A stretch of 64,000 nucleotides of DNA from JBOHDX01 sp050700835 (GCA_050700835.1 JBOHDX010000054.1:98794-162793); one strand, 5' to 3'. Shown: positions 35,401-43,782, counted from the first letter of the stretch. Program-made: numbers and translations. The notes: generated by a model not told the origin, from the sequence alone.

Positions 35401-35534
35401 TACAGCGGCCCGGTCACCGCTGCGGCCACCGCCGTCATGGCGAGCAGGAAGCAGCCCGCCATGATGGCCCCCCTGCTTCTCAGTCCGCGCAACAGGACCG
35501 AGGCCCACGTGCCGCTCCCGGGTGCGCGGCCCAC
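32433..35534 (-). CDS. FtsX-type ABC transporter permease, large
   Basis: This 1033-residue membrane protein has the FtsX/MacB layout in duplicate: an N-terminal helix (GAIMAGCFLLAMTAVAAAVT), a large extracytoplasmic region, a block of helices near residues 270-440, a second extracytoplasmic region and a final block of three helices (YLAVAVAILLLVLGGGIANIA onwards). Such permeases work with MacB/LolD-type ATPases in export or envelope tasks. It starts at GTG 35534, overlapping the region of the previous permease's stop, and is followed by marR. No substrate can be assigned. Confidence 0.85.
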   Translation of the reverse strand: MGRAPGSGTWASVLLRGLRSRGAIMAGCFLLAMTAVAAAVTGPLYVNAATNSLLADRVAASAQWQTGLGYRFQPAVGSSVVQALRDARAIGAHISDRGFAPPQLSLVTRRVKQPDREVQLFARGDACAHMRITGRCPTAPGEMLVSSSDIHLGGFHLGQQVTVLGLAARPLSLRVVGFYRLRNVAGAYWYDPTRFITLPANPNARPEPTAYQPAPFFVAPTEFDRLAGQTWTVLVDRPVTHLDRLDPPALTALGALAHRETRRAALRYHGGSLSAALDNQLSSIAVEIAAENKVASATVLPAVASLAAVAVLLLYGLLAVAADQRRTDVALVKLRGLSGPRLWLFTLGEAGLVLVAAGVAGTLLGFFATTRLAAAWLRPGIAVHMVSTATIEAAVVVLVGFASLGLATRRVLREPLHDQLSDVARPIRSSRLSYVLRAVVVAVTGVAVAGLATSRSGSVPNLLDLSTPFLLAVVLGWLAAAALVWSARSLTRRTRRRRALGLFLGVRTLSRRQVGAVLVLPVTAALAIGVFAGQTWESSVRWRESAAAAQVGAAVSYPTGLQPLAAEALTHRLDPQGRYLMTAAVLDRPPLLPTVYVDASRLGTVADWPSSWTPGSSVASLGRQLSGSGSPLVLHDGVLSLSVDDELNARGVTVWIEALTPDGSSQPVILGGGPASGPARLTGRLTGCATGCVLNSVQVLSGGSELSAKGAMTFRSLRLDGKPVDMRFGSASAWRPGRPFADTGSVVQIAGAGSAGLRVTVDTGGTAQPISITPTDVPDQRPVVVGSTSQLTQAPFTGGRGVQVPRLDGVIVPGRPIAVASGLPLVGPRGVMGDLQVFAREGYASGVYPVVHILTTSGTPASLVTALSRNGVDTRTPVLLSSVRARLDGDAYAVSLRVYLAVAVAILLLVLGGGIANIAVQIRSRRVDAAALTVVGVRRRVLWRAAAAEFLGVFGAASLAGLVAGAAAQQLVVRSLRLGDVTTSTPPVPTSLDLPLLVTSVGAVVIALLLISSAAGALIIRGAHGADLRATGR

Positions 35535-35535
35535 G

Positions 35536-38500
35536 TCAGGCCACCTCCTCGCGCAGCACCGCGGGGCGCGCCCGGTCCGGCACCGGACGGAGCACCAGGG
35601 CGGCCAGGACCGCGACCAGCGCCATCAGGCCCGCGAGGTAGGCAACGACCGACCACGACATCCCTGGGGCGAACGCCGGATCGGCGCCCGTCGGCTCGAC
35701 CAGGGGCAGGTGTGGCACCAACCAGACGACGCAGGCTACGGCCGCCGGTGCGGCCACCGCGACGGAGACGGCCAGCACCAGTGCGACTTCCACCAGCAAC
35801 GCACGTCGCACAGTGGACGCCGGAACTCCGACCACCCGCAGTGAGGCCGCCTCGCGTACCCGTGCGCGCACCTGGAGGGCCAGCAGCGCGGCCGCGACGA
35901 GCAGGGCCACCAGGGCGGTGACCAGACAGATCAGCAGGTACAGATGCAGCCCGGCCGTGTAAGGGTCCGCCGAGCGTGCTGCGCCGGCGTCGGCCAGCGT
36001 CGTGGCAGCTGACGGGTCGATCCCGGAGCGGGCGAGGTCGTCGAGCACGGACACCGGTGTGTCGGCACGCGCCAGGACGACGGTGAGGGCCCCGTGTGGC
36101 AGGAACGCCGCCTCCGCCAGGAACGACGGAAGGTCGCCGACGACGGCGTCGGCGCCCCCCAGCGGCAGGTCGGAGACGTGTGCGACGACGCGCACGGCCG
36201 TGTTGTTGCCGTCGAGCCCGACGATGTAGGAACCGCCCGACGCCGACTGGACCGCGCTGTCGCCGCTTTCCAGCACAGGGCGTACGGGCGGCGCGGCCGC
36301 CGAGACGATCGCCGCGGGCAGGGATCCGGACGAGCCGACCGAGATATCGAGTCCACCAGTTGTCTGTCGCGCCGAAGTGACGGGGTTGGTCCCGCTGAGC
36401 TGCCCGGCCGCGACCGACGGCCGCCAGCCGCCGGCCACGTCCCACGGCACCGGTGTGCCGTCGACGCGAAGATCGCTCAAGCGGACCACGCCCGCGGGCG
36501 GCTGCCCGAAGCCGTCCGCGGCCAGCACGATGATGCGGCGTACCCAGCACCCGGACCGGCAGACCGGAATGTGCGTCCCGACCTCTGTCGCGGTGGCGGT
36601 CTCTACTGCCTTGAGCCCCGTGGCTCCCTCGGCTCTCGCAGGCGTAGTGGCCGCCTTGGGGGCCTTGGTGGTCCTGGTGGCCTTGCCCGGCCGCAGTACA
36701 GCCTGGGTCAGGGCGCCGCCACGTGCCGCCACCAGATCGAGGGCGATCCGCACCGAGCGGCCCCCCGCCGTGCCCGCGTCGACCTGGGCCGTGATCACCG
36801 ACCCACGCACGACGAGGCCGATCGGGTTGCCCTCGGACAGCTTGGCGGCGGCGGCGGACGAGACACCGGCGTCCGCGGACAGCTCCGGCTGCACGACTCG
36901 GGCCCACCCCGCCATGTCCACGAACACCCGCGACACCGCGGGGCGACCGGCAGCGGCACCGCGTCCGATCGAGGTGGCGGCAGCCAGCCAACGTCCGGTC
37001 GGGTCGGCGTACCGCGTCGCCAGCAGGGTCGCGGTCACCGGCAGCACGGACCGGATCTGTACGGCCGCGCCCACGGCACGATGCGCCTGCGCAGCCCGCC
37101 AGGCCACGGCTCCGGCGGACGCGCTGGTGGCGACTACGACAAGCACGACGGCGGGCACGACCAGGGCAGCCACTGCCGCGCCGTCACGGGTCCGGGCGAC
37201 CCGGGAGACACCGAGGAACCCGGACAAGGGCGGTCGCCAGCGGGCAAGGCGCAACCAGGCCCGCGACACACCTTCGAGGACCAGAACCGCCACCACACCG
37301 GCGGCGAGCGCGACCACGGCCGGCGCGGCCAGCGAGAACGGCCCGTCGCCGACCGCGGGATCATCCACGACCAGGACGAATGCGGCCGCTGCGGCCGCGA
37401 TGACGAGCGTCTCTGCCACCAGGCGTGCCGCGGTAGCCCCTGCCGGCCGGAGCGGCCCGCGCAGCTGCGCCGCGAGGGGCTGCCGCAGCGCTGGAACCAC
37501 CGCGGCCACCATGCCCGCCACGCCGGCGAGCACTACGACGCCGACCAGCGTCCAGGCCAGGCTGGGCACGAGCAAGGGCGTCCCTGTCGGCAGCCACCAT
37601 CGGACGAAGGCGTCGGATCCGAGTAGTCCGAGTCCGGTGCCCGCCGCGGTGCCGATGACGAGGGTGCCCGACGGCTCCGCCAGCGCGAACCCCCACAGCC
37701 GGACACCGCGTACCCCGCGTAGCCGGGCCAACGCCAGCTCCGAGCGCCGCCGTGCCAGCGTGACCACCGACAGACCGACGAAGCCGGCCAGGCCGACCAG
37801 CGCCAGGTCGAACGCGATCGCCGCGCCCAGGTCGCGCAAGCGGGAGCCAGCCGCCAGGATCGGGGGGACCAGCGTGTTCGTCGAGTTGCCGCTCACGACC
37901 TGCGCGCAAACGGAGTCGGTGAGATAGGCGCTCTCGGCGCTGCGGCGTTGCGCGGTCGCGTCGGCGGCGACAAGGGCCGGGGCTTGGGACGGTCCGATGC
38001 CGGGGACGGGTCGGGAGTCGGCGAGCAGACCGACCCCGGTCAGGCCGTCAAGTCCGGCCCGGCCCACCAGCAGAACGGAGCCACCCGCCACGGTGACCGG
38101 CAACGTCCGTGACTCGCCGCACCCGCCGCTGAACGGAACCAACGCCCCGGACGTCCAGCGTTGCTCGTCGAACCAGTACGGGTCGGCGACGTTCGCGGCC
38201 CGCCAGGTCCCCACGACCGTCAAGGTGCGGGTGGCGGTGGCGACGTCGGTGCTCGCCACGGCCGGGGTGGTGACGGTCAGCTTCGTCCCGGCCTTCCATC
38301 CGTGCCGCTGAGCCTGGGCGGCTGGCACCAGTACGTCGTCGCGGGACGTCGGACAACGGCCGACGATCACGACGTGATCGCACTCATCGTCTCGCCAGGC
38401 CAGCAGCACGGGTGAGCCCGAGAGCCGAGCGGTGGCGACGGCCCCGAGCACGGGGCGGCCCAGCAGCGGAGACGTCTGGCCGGGGAACGTCCGCAACGCG

Positions 38501-38736
38501 ACGATGGCCCTCTGCAGCCCTTGCGAGCCCGCCTTGGCCGGCGAGCCGACCCAGGTCAGCCCGGCGGCCGCGGGTGGCTGGGCCGCGACCCGGTCGCGGA
38601 CGACCGCCACCGAGGCGGAGGCCGTGACGGACGGTGCGAGAACGGCCGCCCCGACCACCAGAGCCACCGTGGCGGCAGCGGCCAGGCTCGGAACCCGACG
38701 CCAGGTGAGCGCGCGAGAGAACCGGCTCCGCTGCAC
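35536..38736 (-). CDS. FtsX-type ABC transporter permease, large
   Basis: The 1066-residue protein parallels the next gene: an N-terminal helix (LAAAATVALVVGAAVLA), an extracytoplasmic domain with paired Cys in DECDHVVIVGRCP, a central helix block (LALVGLAGFVGLSVVTLARRR), a second outer domain and a terminal helix block (LYLLICLVTALVALLVAAALL, in part). The two permeases probably form a heterodimer. It follows the ATPase gene after three bases. The Cys pairs (DECDHVVIVGRCP and CRSGC) outside the membrane may form disulfides. Confidence 0.85.
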   Translation of the reverse strand: MQRSRFSRALTWRRVPSLAAAATVALVVGAAVLAPSVTASASVAVVRDRVAAQPPAAAGLTWVGSPAKAGSQGLQRAIVALRTFPGQTSPLLGRPVLGAVATARLSGSPVLLAWRDDECDHVVIVGRCPTSRDDVLVPAAQAQRHGWKAGTKLTVTTPAVASTDVATATRTLTVVGTWRAANVADPYWFDEQRWTSGALVPFSGGCGESRTLPVTVAGGSVLLVGRAGLDGLTGVGLLADSRPVPGIGPSQAPALVAADATAQRRSAESAYLTDSVCAQVVSGNSTNTLVPPILAAGSRLRDLGAAIAFDLALVGLAGFVGLSVVTLARRRSELALARLRGVRGVRLWGFALAEPSGTLVIGTAAGTGLGLLGSDAFVRWWLPTGTPLLVPSLAWTLVGVVVLAGVAGMVAAVVPALRQPLAAQLRGPLRPAGATAARLVAETLVIAAAAAAFVLVVDDPAVGDGPFSLAAPAVVALAAGVVAVLVLEGVSRAWLRLARWRPPLSGFLGVSRVARTRDGAAVAALVVPAVVLVVVATSASAGAVAWRAAQAHRAVGAAVQIRSVLPVTATLLATRYADPTGRWLAAATSIGRGAAAGRPAVSRVFVDMAGWARVVQPELSADAGVSSAAAAKLSEGNPIGLVVRGSVITAQVDAGTAGGRSVRIALDLVAARGGALTQAVLRPGKATRTTKAPKAATTPARAEGATGLKAVETATATEVGTHIPVCRSGCWVRRIIVLAADGFGQPPAGVVRLSDLRVDGTPVPWDVAGGWRPSVAAGQLSGTNPVTSARQTTGGLDISVGSSGSLPAAIVSAAAPPVRPVLESGDSAVQSASGGSYIVGLDGNNTAVRVVAHVSDLPLGGADAVVGDLPSFLAEAAFLPHGALTVVLARADTPVSVLDDLARSGIDPSAATTLADAGAARSADPYTAGLHLYLLICLVTALVALLVAAALLALQVRARVREAASLRVVGVPASTVRRALLVEVALVLAVSVAVAAPAAVACVVWLVPHLPLVEPTGADPAFAPGMSWSVVAYLAGLMALVAVLAALVLRPVPDRARPAVLREEVA

Positions 38737-38739
38737 GGC

Positions 38740-39447
38740 TCAGGCCGTCTCGTCGGCACGGTGCAGCCCGCCGCCAGCGCGGTGGTCGCCCGCTCCGACG
38801 TCGACGACCACCGCTCCGTCGACCAGGTGGTACTCCCGGTCGCAGACGTCCACGACGGCCGAGTCATGGGTCGCCACGATCACCGTCGCGCCGCGGGATG
38901 CCTCCCTGCGCAGCTCGTGCAGCACCACGTCACGGCTCACCTCGTCCAGCTCGCTGGTCGGCTCGTCGGCGAGCAGGAGGGCGGCCCCGGGCGCCAGGGC
39001 CCGCGCCCCAGCGACCCGCTGCATCTGGCCACCGGACAGCTCATCCACCTGCCGGTCGCCGAGGTCGGCTACCTGAAGCCGCGCGAGCGCCGCCTCGGCC
39101 GCCTGATCGGCCTCGCGCGGTGCGACGCCGCGAGCTCGGAGGGCGACCTCGACGTTCTCACGGGCGGTCAGGATCGGGACCAGGCCGTAGACCTGTAGGA
39201 CGAAGCTGACGTCGCCTCGTGGGTCACCGTTGCCACGCCACACCGGCTCCCCGCCGAACGACACCGTCCCCCGCGTCGGCTGCAGCAGCCCGCCGAGGAT
39301 GCTCAGCAGCGTCGTCTTGCCCGAACCGGAGGGGCCGGACACGGCCACCATCTCCCCCGCGCCGACGCTCACACCGACGTCGTCGAGGATCCGCAACGCA
39401 CCGATCTCGTAGCAGACGTGTGCCGCGGTCAGTTGGTCACCGCTCAC
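38740..39447 (-). CDS. ABC transporter ATPase, MacB/LolD type (second)
   Basis: The 235-residue ATPase has Walker A GPSGSGKTT, signature LSGGQMQR, Walker B ALLLADEPTSELD and the switch His in VATHDSAV. The Ser-Glu-Leu-Asp D-loop is typical of export ATPases that pair with FtsX-type permeases. GTG 39447 is the start: it overlaps the upstream ATPase end by 11 bases, and upstream codons lead into non-family sequence. It lies directly ahead of the first large permease gene. Confidence 0.9.
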   Translation of the reverse strand: MSGDQLTAAHVCYEIGALRILDDVGVSVGAGEMVAVSGPSGSGKTTLLSILGGLLQPTRGTVSFGGEPVWRGNGDPRGDVSFVLQVYGLVPILTARENVEVALRARGVAPREADQAAEAALARLQVADLGDRQVDELSGGQMQRVAGARALAPGAALLLADEPTSELDEVSRDVVLHELRREASRGATVIVATHDSAVVDVCDREYHLVDGAVVVDVGAGDHRAGGGLHRADETA

Positions 39448-40336
39448 CGGCGGGCTCCGAGTCCGGGCGACGCAACAGCAGGTCCTCTTCTTGTGGCTCG
39501 ATCCGCACCATCGTGCCCGCCGGCCACTCGTCCACGAGGTGCGCCGGAAGGTGAAGCACCCCCTCGGCACCGATCACGACGTACTGCACGCCGAGCCGTC
39601 CCTCGGCACCCACCCGGCCGCCCTTGATCGTGACGGTACGAGGGAATGTGGCCGCCACTTCGGGATCGTGGGTGACCACGACGATGGTGGTGCCGAACTC
39701 GTCCCCGACGTGATGCAACAGGTCCAGGAGCTGATCACGGTCGTCGTGCGCGAGCTGGCTGGTGGGTTCGTCGGCGAGCAGCAGCGACGGACGCGAAGCG
39801 ACCGCGCACGCGAGTGCGAGTCGCTGGCGCTGGCCCCCGGACAGGCTGCCCACCACCTGATGGGCCTGCTCGGTCAGGCGCAGCAGGTCGAGAAGCTCGA
39901 TCGGGCGGGACAGCTCCCGGCGTAGCTTGCGAGGAACCGCGAGCTGCGCGAACGCGACGTTCTGTTCCGCCGTCGCGTACGGCAGAAGGTTCCGGGAGGC
40001 GCCCTGCAGCAGGGTGCTCACGCGCTGGGCCCGGAGGTCGGTGACGTCGGCCTCCGACAAGCGGCCGATATCGTGGTCGTCGAGCAGCACTCGTCCCGCG
40101 GACGGCCGCTGAAGCCCGCCGAAGAGGTCCAACAGGGTGGACTTGCCGGAGCCGGACGGACCTAGCAGGGCAACCCGTTCGCCACGGCGGATGCTCAGAT
40201 CCACCCCTTGCAAGGCCACCACGTCATGGCCCTCGAGGGTGCGGTACAGATGGACGACACCGGTGCACCGAACGGACATTCCGGGCATGTCAGTGCCTAC
40301 GGACGCCACGTCTGCCCGACGCACGTGAGACGTCAC
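39437..40336 (-). CDS. ABC transporter ATPase, MacB/LolD type (first)
   Basis: The 299-residue ATPase starts the export operon. It has Walker A GPSGSGKST, signature LSGGQRQR, Walker B LLLADEPTSQLA and switch His VTHDPEVA. The C-terminal 50 residues beyond the core (GAEGVLHLPAHLVDEW onwards) are an extra segment, perhaps a small beta domain. I choose GTG 40336 because AGGGGGAC precedes it with 5-base spacing; ATG 40288 is an alternative. Asp in the usual D-loop position is replaced (Thr-Ser-Gln-Leu-Ala), so the two ATPases may be unequal, one site hydrolysing poorly. Confidence 0.88.
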   Translation of the reverse strand: MTSHVRRADVASVGTDMPGMSVRCTGVVHLYRTLEGHDVVALQGVDLSIRRGERVALLGPSGSGKSTLLDLFGGLQRPSAGRVLLDDHDIGRLSEADVTDLRAQRVSTLLQGASRNLLPYATAEQNVAFAQLAVPRKLRRELSRPIELLDLLRLTEQAHQVVGSLSGGQRQRLALACAVASRPSLLLADEPTSQLAHDDRDQLLDLLHHVGDEFGTTIVVVTHDPEVAATFPRTVTIKGGRVGAEGRLGVQYVVIGAEGVLHLPAHLVDEWPAGTMVRIEPQEEDLLLRRPDSEPAGER

Positions 40337-40478
40337 TCGTCCCCCTGGTTCGGTGTCCTCCGCAACTGCTGCCCCGCCCGTAGGTTCACAGACGCGCCGG
40401 CGCCGAACAAGGACAACCGCCCGATCGTGAGCAGACGGTGACCTCCCGACCGAGTCGTTGTTGACGGCAGCCTGTGAG

Positions 40479-41009
40479 TCAGCGCAGGGGGCGTGCGCTG
40501 CGGAGTCCGGACTGCTGCACCACCCGCTGGATAGTGAGATCACGGCGATCAGGGTCCCCGACGTGGCGGATGTCGCGAAGCCCCTGCTCCTGGGCAGCGG
40601 ACTCGAACACGAAGTTGCCGTAGCCGAAGATGCGTCCCAGCATCGGCTTGCGCACCGTGATGTCCAGGATCCGCTGGATCGGCATCGTCGCGATGCTTCG
40701 CGAGAAGACGCCACGCGCCCGGAACACCCGCATGTTGGTGATGACGAACCGGTCCATGTGCTGCGACAGGGCGTACCAGCCGGCGTGGAGGAGCAACGCC
40801 ACCATCACCAGGATCAGCAGCCATCCCACCGAGACGGGTCCGAAGAGGAAGAACACGAAGACGACGAGCGCCAGCAGGCACTCGAGCACCGGCCTGACGT
40901 AGACGATCCAGTGGTGAGCCACCTCGTCGATGACGCGCTCGCCCTCGTCGACCAGCAGGTGCGAGCCGATCTCCTGGTCCGGGATCAGCGACCACAACCA
41001 TCGCAGCAT
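40479..41009 (-). CDS. bacterial PH-domain membrane protein
   Basis: The 176-residue protein has two adjacent hydrophobic helices (VRPVLECLLALVVFVFFLFG and VGWLLILVMVALLLHAGW) followed by a bPH2/DUF304-type domain: DRFVITNMRVFRARGVFSR, MPIQRILDITVRKPMLGR and YGNFVFESA. Family members such as YdbS sit in the membrane with the PH domain inside; functions are mostly unknown. ATG 41007-41009 has GGGGAGG 9 bases upstream. The C-terminal 35 residues are basic. It is followed by the ABC operon but separated from it by 142 bases. Confidence 0.85.
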   Translation of the reverse strand: MLRWLWSLIPDQEIGSHLLVDEGERVIDEVAHHWIVYVRPVLECLLALVVFVFFLFGPVSVGWLLILVMVALLLHAGWYALSQHMDRFVITNMRVFRARGVFSRSIATMPIQRILDITVRKPMLGRIFGYGNFVFESAAQEQGLRDIRHVGDPDRRDLTIQRVVQQSGLRSARPLR

Positions 41010-41045
41010 CGTCGTGACCTCCCCGACCGGTGCCTCACCCGATGC

Positions 41046-41213
41046 TCACGAGATCAGGGATGTGAAGAACTGGCCGATCCGGTGAGCTCCCGTGCCGACT
41101 GCGCCGCCGAGGTCCTTCACCACGCCGGCGAACTGATGCGGCTGCGTGATCATGTAGAAGATGAGAAAGGCCGCGACGAGGTAGTAGATCACCTTCCTGA
41201 TGGCGTCCGGCAC
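41046..41213 (-). CDS. small single-helix membrane protein
   Basis: This 55-residue protein has one strong transmembrane helix near the N-terminus (VIYYLVAAFLIFYMI) followed by a polar tail, HRIGQFFTSLIS at the end. GTG 41213 is preferred because GGGAGG lies 4 bases upstream; an upstream ATG adds 15 unlikely residues. It precedes the PH-domain gene by 36 bases on the same strand, so the two are probably co-expressed. I recognise no family. Confidence 0.65.
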   Translation of the reverse strand: MPDAIRKVIYYLVAAFLIFYMITQPHQFAGVVKDLGGAVGTGAHRIGQFFTSLIS

Positions 41214-41363
41214 CGGTCCTCCCGGGTCGTTGTCAGCGGTCTGGCCACACGGGTCCACCCCATGTGTAGCGCACCCTCCGCGCCAGGCTCGGAAGGCGCG
41301 CCGGGCGATCTCGAGTCGCGGAGGCGGTGGATCGGCGCGACGATCTCCATGAGTTGTCCATGA

Positions 41364-41411
41364 GTTCTCGATGAAGTTCTCGGTGAAGTTCTCGATGAAG
41401 TTCTCGAAGAG
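41364..41411 (+). repeat. four 12-base direct repeats upstream of the MFS gene
   Basis: GTTCTCGATGAA (variants with GG for GA and AAGAG at the end) starts at 41364, 41376, 41388 and 41400, an exact 12-base period. A fifth GTTCTCG occurs at 41422. The array lies 40-90 bases ahead of the MFS start. Tandem sites in a leader can be regulator sites or simple slippage repeats. Confidence 0.8.
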
Positions 41412-41451
41412 TGGTCAGCGGGTTCTCGAACGCGGACGAGAGGGACGGTCG

Positions 41452-42945
41452 ATGTCATCCCGTGGCAGCAGTGGAGTAGAGACCGGCCGGATCACCACGG
41501 ACATCCCGGCACGACTCGACCGGATCCCGTGGGCTCGCTGGCACTGGATGATCGTGATCGGCCTGGGCACCGTGTGGATCCTCGACGGCCTCGAGGTGAC
41601 GATCGTCGGGTCGTTGGCGTCCGCACTGCAGCCGAATAGCACCGGCATCGGCCTGTCCAGCGCGCAGAACGGCCAGGCCGGCGCCATCTACGTCGCGGGC
41701 GCCTGCTTCGGGGCACTGGTCTTCGGTCAGCTCACCGACCGGTTCGGCCGCAAGAAGCTGTTCATGATCACCCTTGGCGTCTACCTGGTCGGCACCGTGC
41801 TCACCGCGTTCTCGCCCAACGTGTTGTTCTACTTCGTGTTCCGGTTCATCACCGGCACCGGTATCGGCGGTGAGTACGCCGCGATCAACTCCGCCATCGA
41901 CGAGCTCATCCCGGCCAGGTACCGAGGGCGGGTGGACCTGGCCATCAACGGGTCGTTCTGGGTCGGCGCCGCAGGGGGCGCGCTGATCACGATCCCGCTG
42001 CTCGACCCCACAGTCATCGACCAGTCGTACGGCTGGCGGCTGTGCTTCGGTCTAGGCGCCATCCTCGGGCTCGGCGTCCTGCTGGTCCGGCGCAACGTAC
42101 CCGAGAGTCCTCGGTGGCTCTTCATCCACGGCCGGGACAAGGAGGCGGAGCAGGTCGTCGGCGAGATCGAGGAGACAGTCCGCTCGGAGACCGGCAAAGA
42201 CCTGTCGTCGGTATCGGACACGATCACGATCCGACAGCGGCGCACCATCGGCATGGCCACCATCGCGCACACCGTCTTCGCCCTCTACCCGAGACGTACC
42301 ATCCTGTGCTTCTCGCTGTTCGTGGGCCAGGCGTTTCTCTACAACGCGTTCTTCTTCACCTACGGCGACAGCCTGACCACGTTCCTGGGAGTGACCCAGA
42401 CCGGCTACTACCTTGCCCTGTTCGCATTGAGCAACTTCCTTGGTGCGCTGCTGCTCGGCCCGTTGTTCGACACTGTGGGCCGGGTCCGGATGATCTCCAG
42501 CACCTACATCCTGTCCGGGGTGCTCCTGGCCATCGCCGGATTCATGCTCGGTGGCCTGTCCGCGGTGACGCTGACGATCTTCGGGATGGTGATCTTCTTC
42601 TTCGCGTCGGCCGGAGCCAGCTCGGCGTACCTCACCGCCAGCGAGGTCTTCCCGATGGAGACCCGAGCACTGTGCATCGCCTTCTTCTACGCGGTCGGGA
42701 CTGCCGTCGGCGGAATCAGTGGCCCGCTGTACTTCGGACATCTGATCGACAGCGCTACGTCGAGCAAGGACATCACAGTGCTCGCGACCGGCTACTGGAT
42801 CGGCGCCGCTTTGATGATCGGCGGTGGCGTGGTGGCGGCGTTCCTCGGCGTGCACGCGGAGGGGGAGTCGTTGGAGAACATCGCCAAGCCGCTCACCGCT
42901 GAGGACACGCTGTCCGGCGGCCAGGCGGAGCCGTCCCGCGCCTAG
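41452..42945 (+). CDS. major facilitator superfamily transporter
   Basis: The 497-residue protein has 12 predicted membrane helices. The MFS loop motif GQLTDRFGRKKLF follows helix 2, and ELIPARYRGR lies in the loop after helix 4, a pattern of the sugar/metabolite-proton symporter branch. PESPRWLFIHGRDKEAE is the matching motif after helix 6. ATG 41452 lies after GAGAGGGA; an earlier ATG at 41371 would translate the tandem repeat and is rejected. It is a single-gene unit. Substrate unknown. Confidence 0.88.
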   Translation: MSSRGSSGVETGRITTDIPARLDRIPWARWHWMIVIGLGTVWILDGLEVTIVGSLASALQPNSTGIGLSSAQNGQAGAIYVAGACFGALVFGQLTDRFGRKKLFMITLGVYLVGTVLTAFSPNVLFYFVFRFITGTGIGGEYAAINSAIDELIPARYRGRVDLAINGSFWVGAAGGALITIPLLDPTVIDQSYGWRLCFGLGAILGLGVLLVRRNVPESPRWLFIHGRDKEAEQVVGEIEETVRSETGKDLSSVSDTITIRQRRTIGMATIAHTVFALYPRRTILCFSLFVGQAFLYNAFFFTYGDSLTTFLGVTQTGYYLALFALSNFLGALLLGPLFDTVGRVRMISSTYILSGVLLAIAGFMLGGLSAVTLTIFGMVIFFFASAGASSAYLTASEVFPMETRALCIAFFYAVGTAVGGISGPLYFGHLIDSATSSKDITVLATGYWIGAALMIGGGVVAAFLGVHAEGESLENIAKPLTAEDTLSGGQAEPSRA

Positions 42946-42971
42946 GCTGCCCGTACGACAGGAGTCAGATC

Positions 42972-43208
42972 ATGCCGATGCCACCACCCAAGCCGTCCGT
43001 TGAGACGTTGCCCAGCCGGCGCCGCCAACGCGAGGTCGCCCAGCTCGAGCGGGCGCTGCGCGCCGAGGGACCAGCGGCCGACGCCGAGCTGCGTGCACGC
43101 GTGGGCGCGGCCTACTGGGATGCGCAGCGGTTCGAGCGAGCGCTCCAATGGGCCATCGCCAACGGACGGGTGATCGTCGACGCGCAGGGCCGGTTCGCCG
43201 TCACCTGA
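42972..43208 (+). CDS. small protein of unknown function
   Basis: The 78-residue protein starts at ATG 42972 after AGGAG with 7-base spacing, which supports real translation. It is helical and charged (RRRQREVAQLERALRAEGP), then RARVGAAYWDAQRFERALQWAIANGRV and a C-terminal VDAQGRFAVT. The last 40 residues could form a small winged helix. I do not recognise a family. It ends just ahead of the repeat mosaic and follows the MFS gene by 26 bases, so it may share its transcript. Confidence 0.65.
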   Translation: MPMPPPKPSVETLPSRRRQREVAQLERALRAEGPAADAELRARVGAAYWDAQRFERALQWAIANGRVIVDAQGRFAVT

Positions 43209-43290
43209 ACCCGGTGCCCGCACGTTCGTGGGCGTGTCGACGGCCGTGGCGTCGCCTGCCGCCCGATCGGTCCCCGCCCCCCATCCTCGC

Positions 43291-43732
43291 CATCCGACAC
43301 TTACGCGCCGCCCACCCCCACCACCTTCACCATCCGACACTTACGCGCCGCCCACCCCAACCCACCTTCACCATCCGACACCTACGCGCCGCCCACCCCC
43401 ACCCACCGCTCGCCATCCGACACTTACGCGCCGCCCCACTCGGCGAGATCACACTTCGAGGCGGGCTGGGGTCGATCACCTCGCACCAAACCGCGATCTC
43501 GCCGCACGAGGGCGCGGTCGGTCGCCACGGCGCCGGCGCGAGCGTGCGCAACTGTCGGATGGCCGCAAGGTCAGCCGGGCGAGGACCCGCAGGCCCATAC
43601 ACGCTGACCGAAGATCACCCAGCCCACCCTCACCATCCGACACTTACGCGCCGCACTACCCACCCTCGTCATCCGACACTTACGCGCCGCCAACGCCTAC
43701 CCACCCCCGTCATCCGACACTTACGCGCCGCC
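43291..43732 (+). repeat. 22-base repeat, seven copies in two groups
   Basis: CATCCGACACTTACGCGCCGCC starts at 43291, 43331, 43372 and 43414, and again at 43634, 43670 and 43711. One copy has CCTACG and one is a base short. The spacing is about 40 bases. The sequences between copies are themselves similar C-rich strings (CACCCCCACCCACC), so this is not a CRISPR array. A weak inverted copy ends near 43562 (ACTGTCGGATGG). Confidence 0.85.
43441..43504. repeat. 64-base stem-loop inside the repeat mosaic
   Basis: CGGCGAGATC (43441-43450) and GATCTCGCCG (43495-43504) are perfectly complementary. Inside the loop CGAGG (43457-43461) can pair with CCTCG (43479-43483). A related AGCGAGATCAC occurs at 43736. 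The element separates the two groups of 22-base repeats. Confidence 0.6.
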
Positions 43733-43782
43733 CCCAGCGAGATCACAAGGGGGATACCGGGGAGGGCGCGAAGGCGCAGCGA

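Larger units (their letters stand above)
43209..43782. other. non-coding repeat mosaic
   Basis: No gene is supported in this 574-base stretch. It contains seven direct copies of a 22-base repeat in two groups (43291-43435 and 43634-43732). Between the groups lies a stem-loop with 10-bp perfect arms (43441-43450 and 43495-43504). It lies between the small-protein gene and the 3' end of meaB. Confidence 0.75.

Noticed and set aside
41371..41451. Extended N-terminus for the MFS protein beginning MKFSVKFSMKFS
   Set aside because: It is the translation of the 12-base tandem repeat. A ribosome site lies just before ATG 41452, where the family-like sequence begins.
43291..43732. CRISPR array
   Set aside because: The repeat is 22 bases with roughly 40-base periodicity, but the intervening sequences are similar C-rich strings and no cas genes are present.
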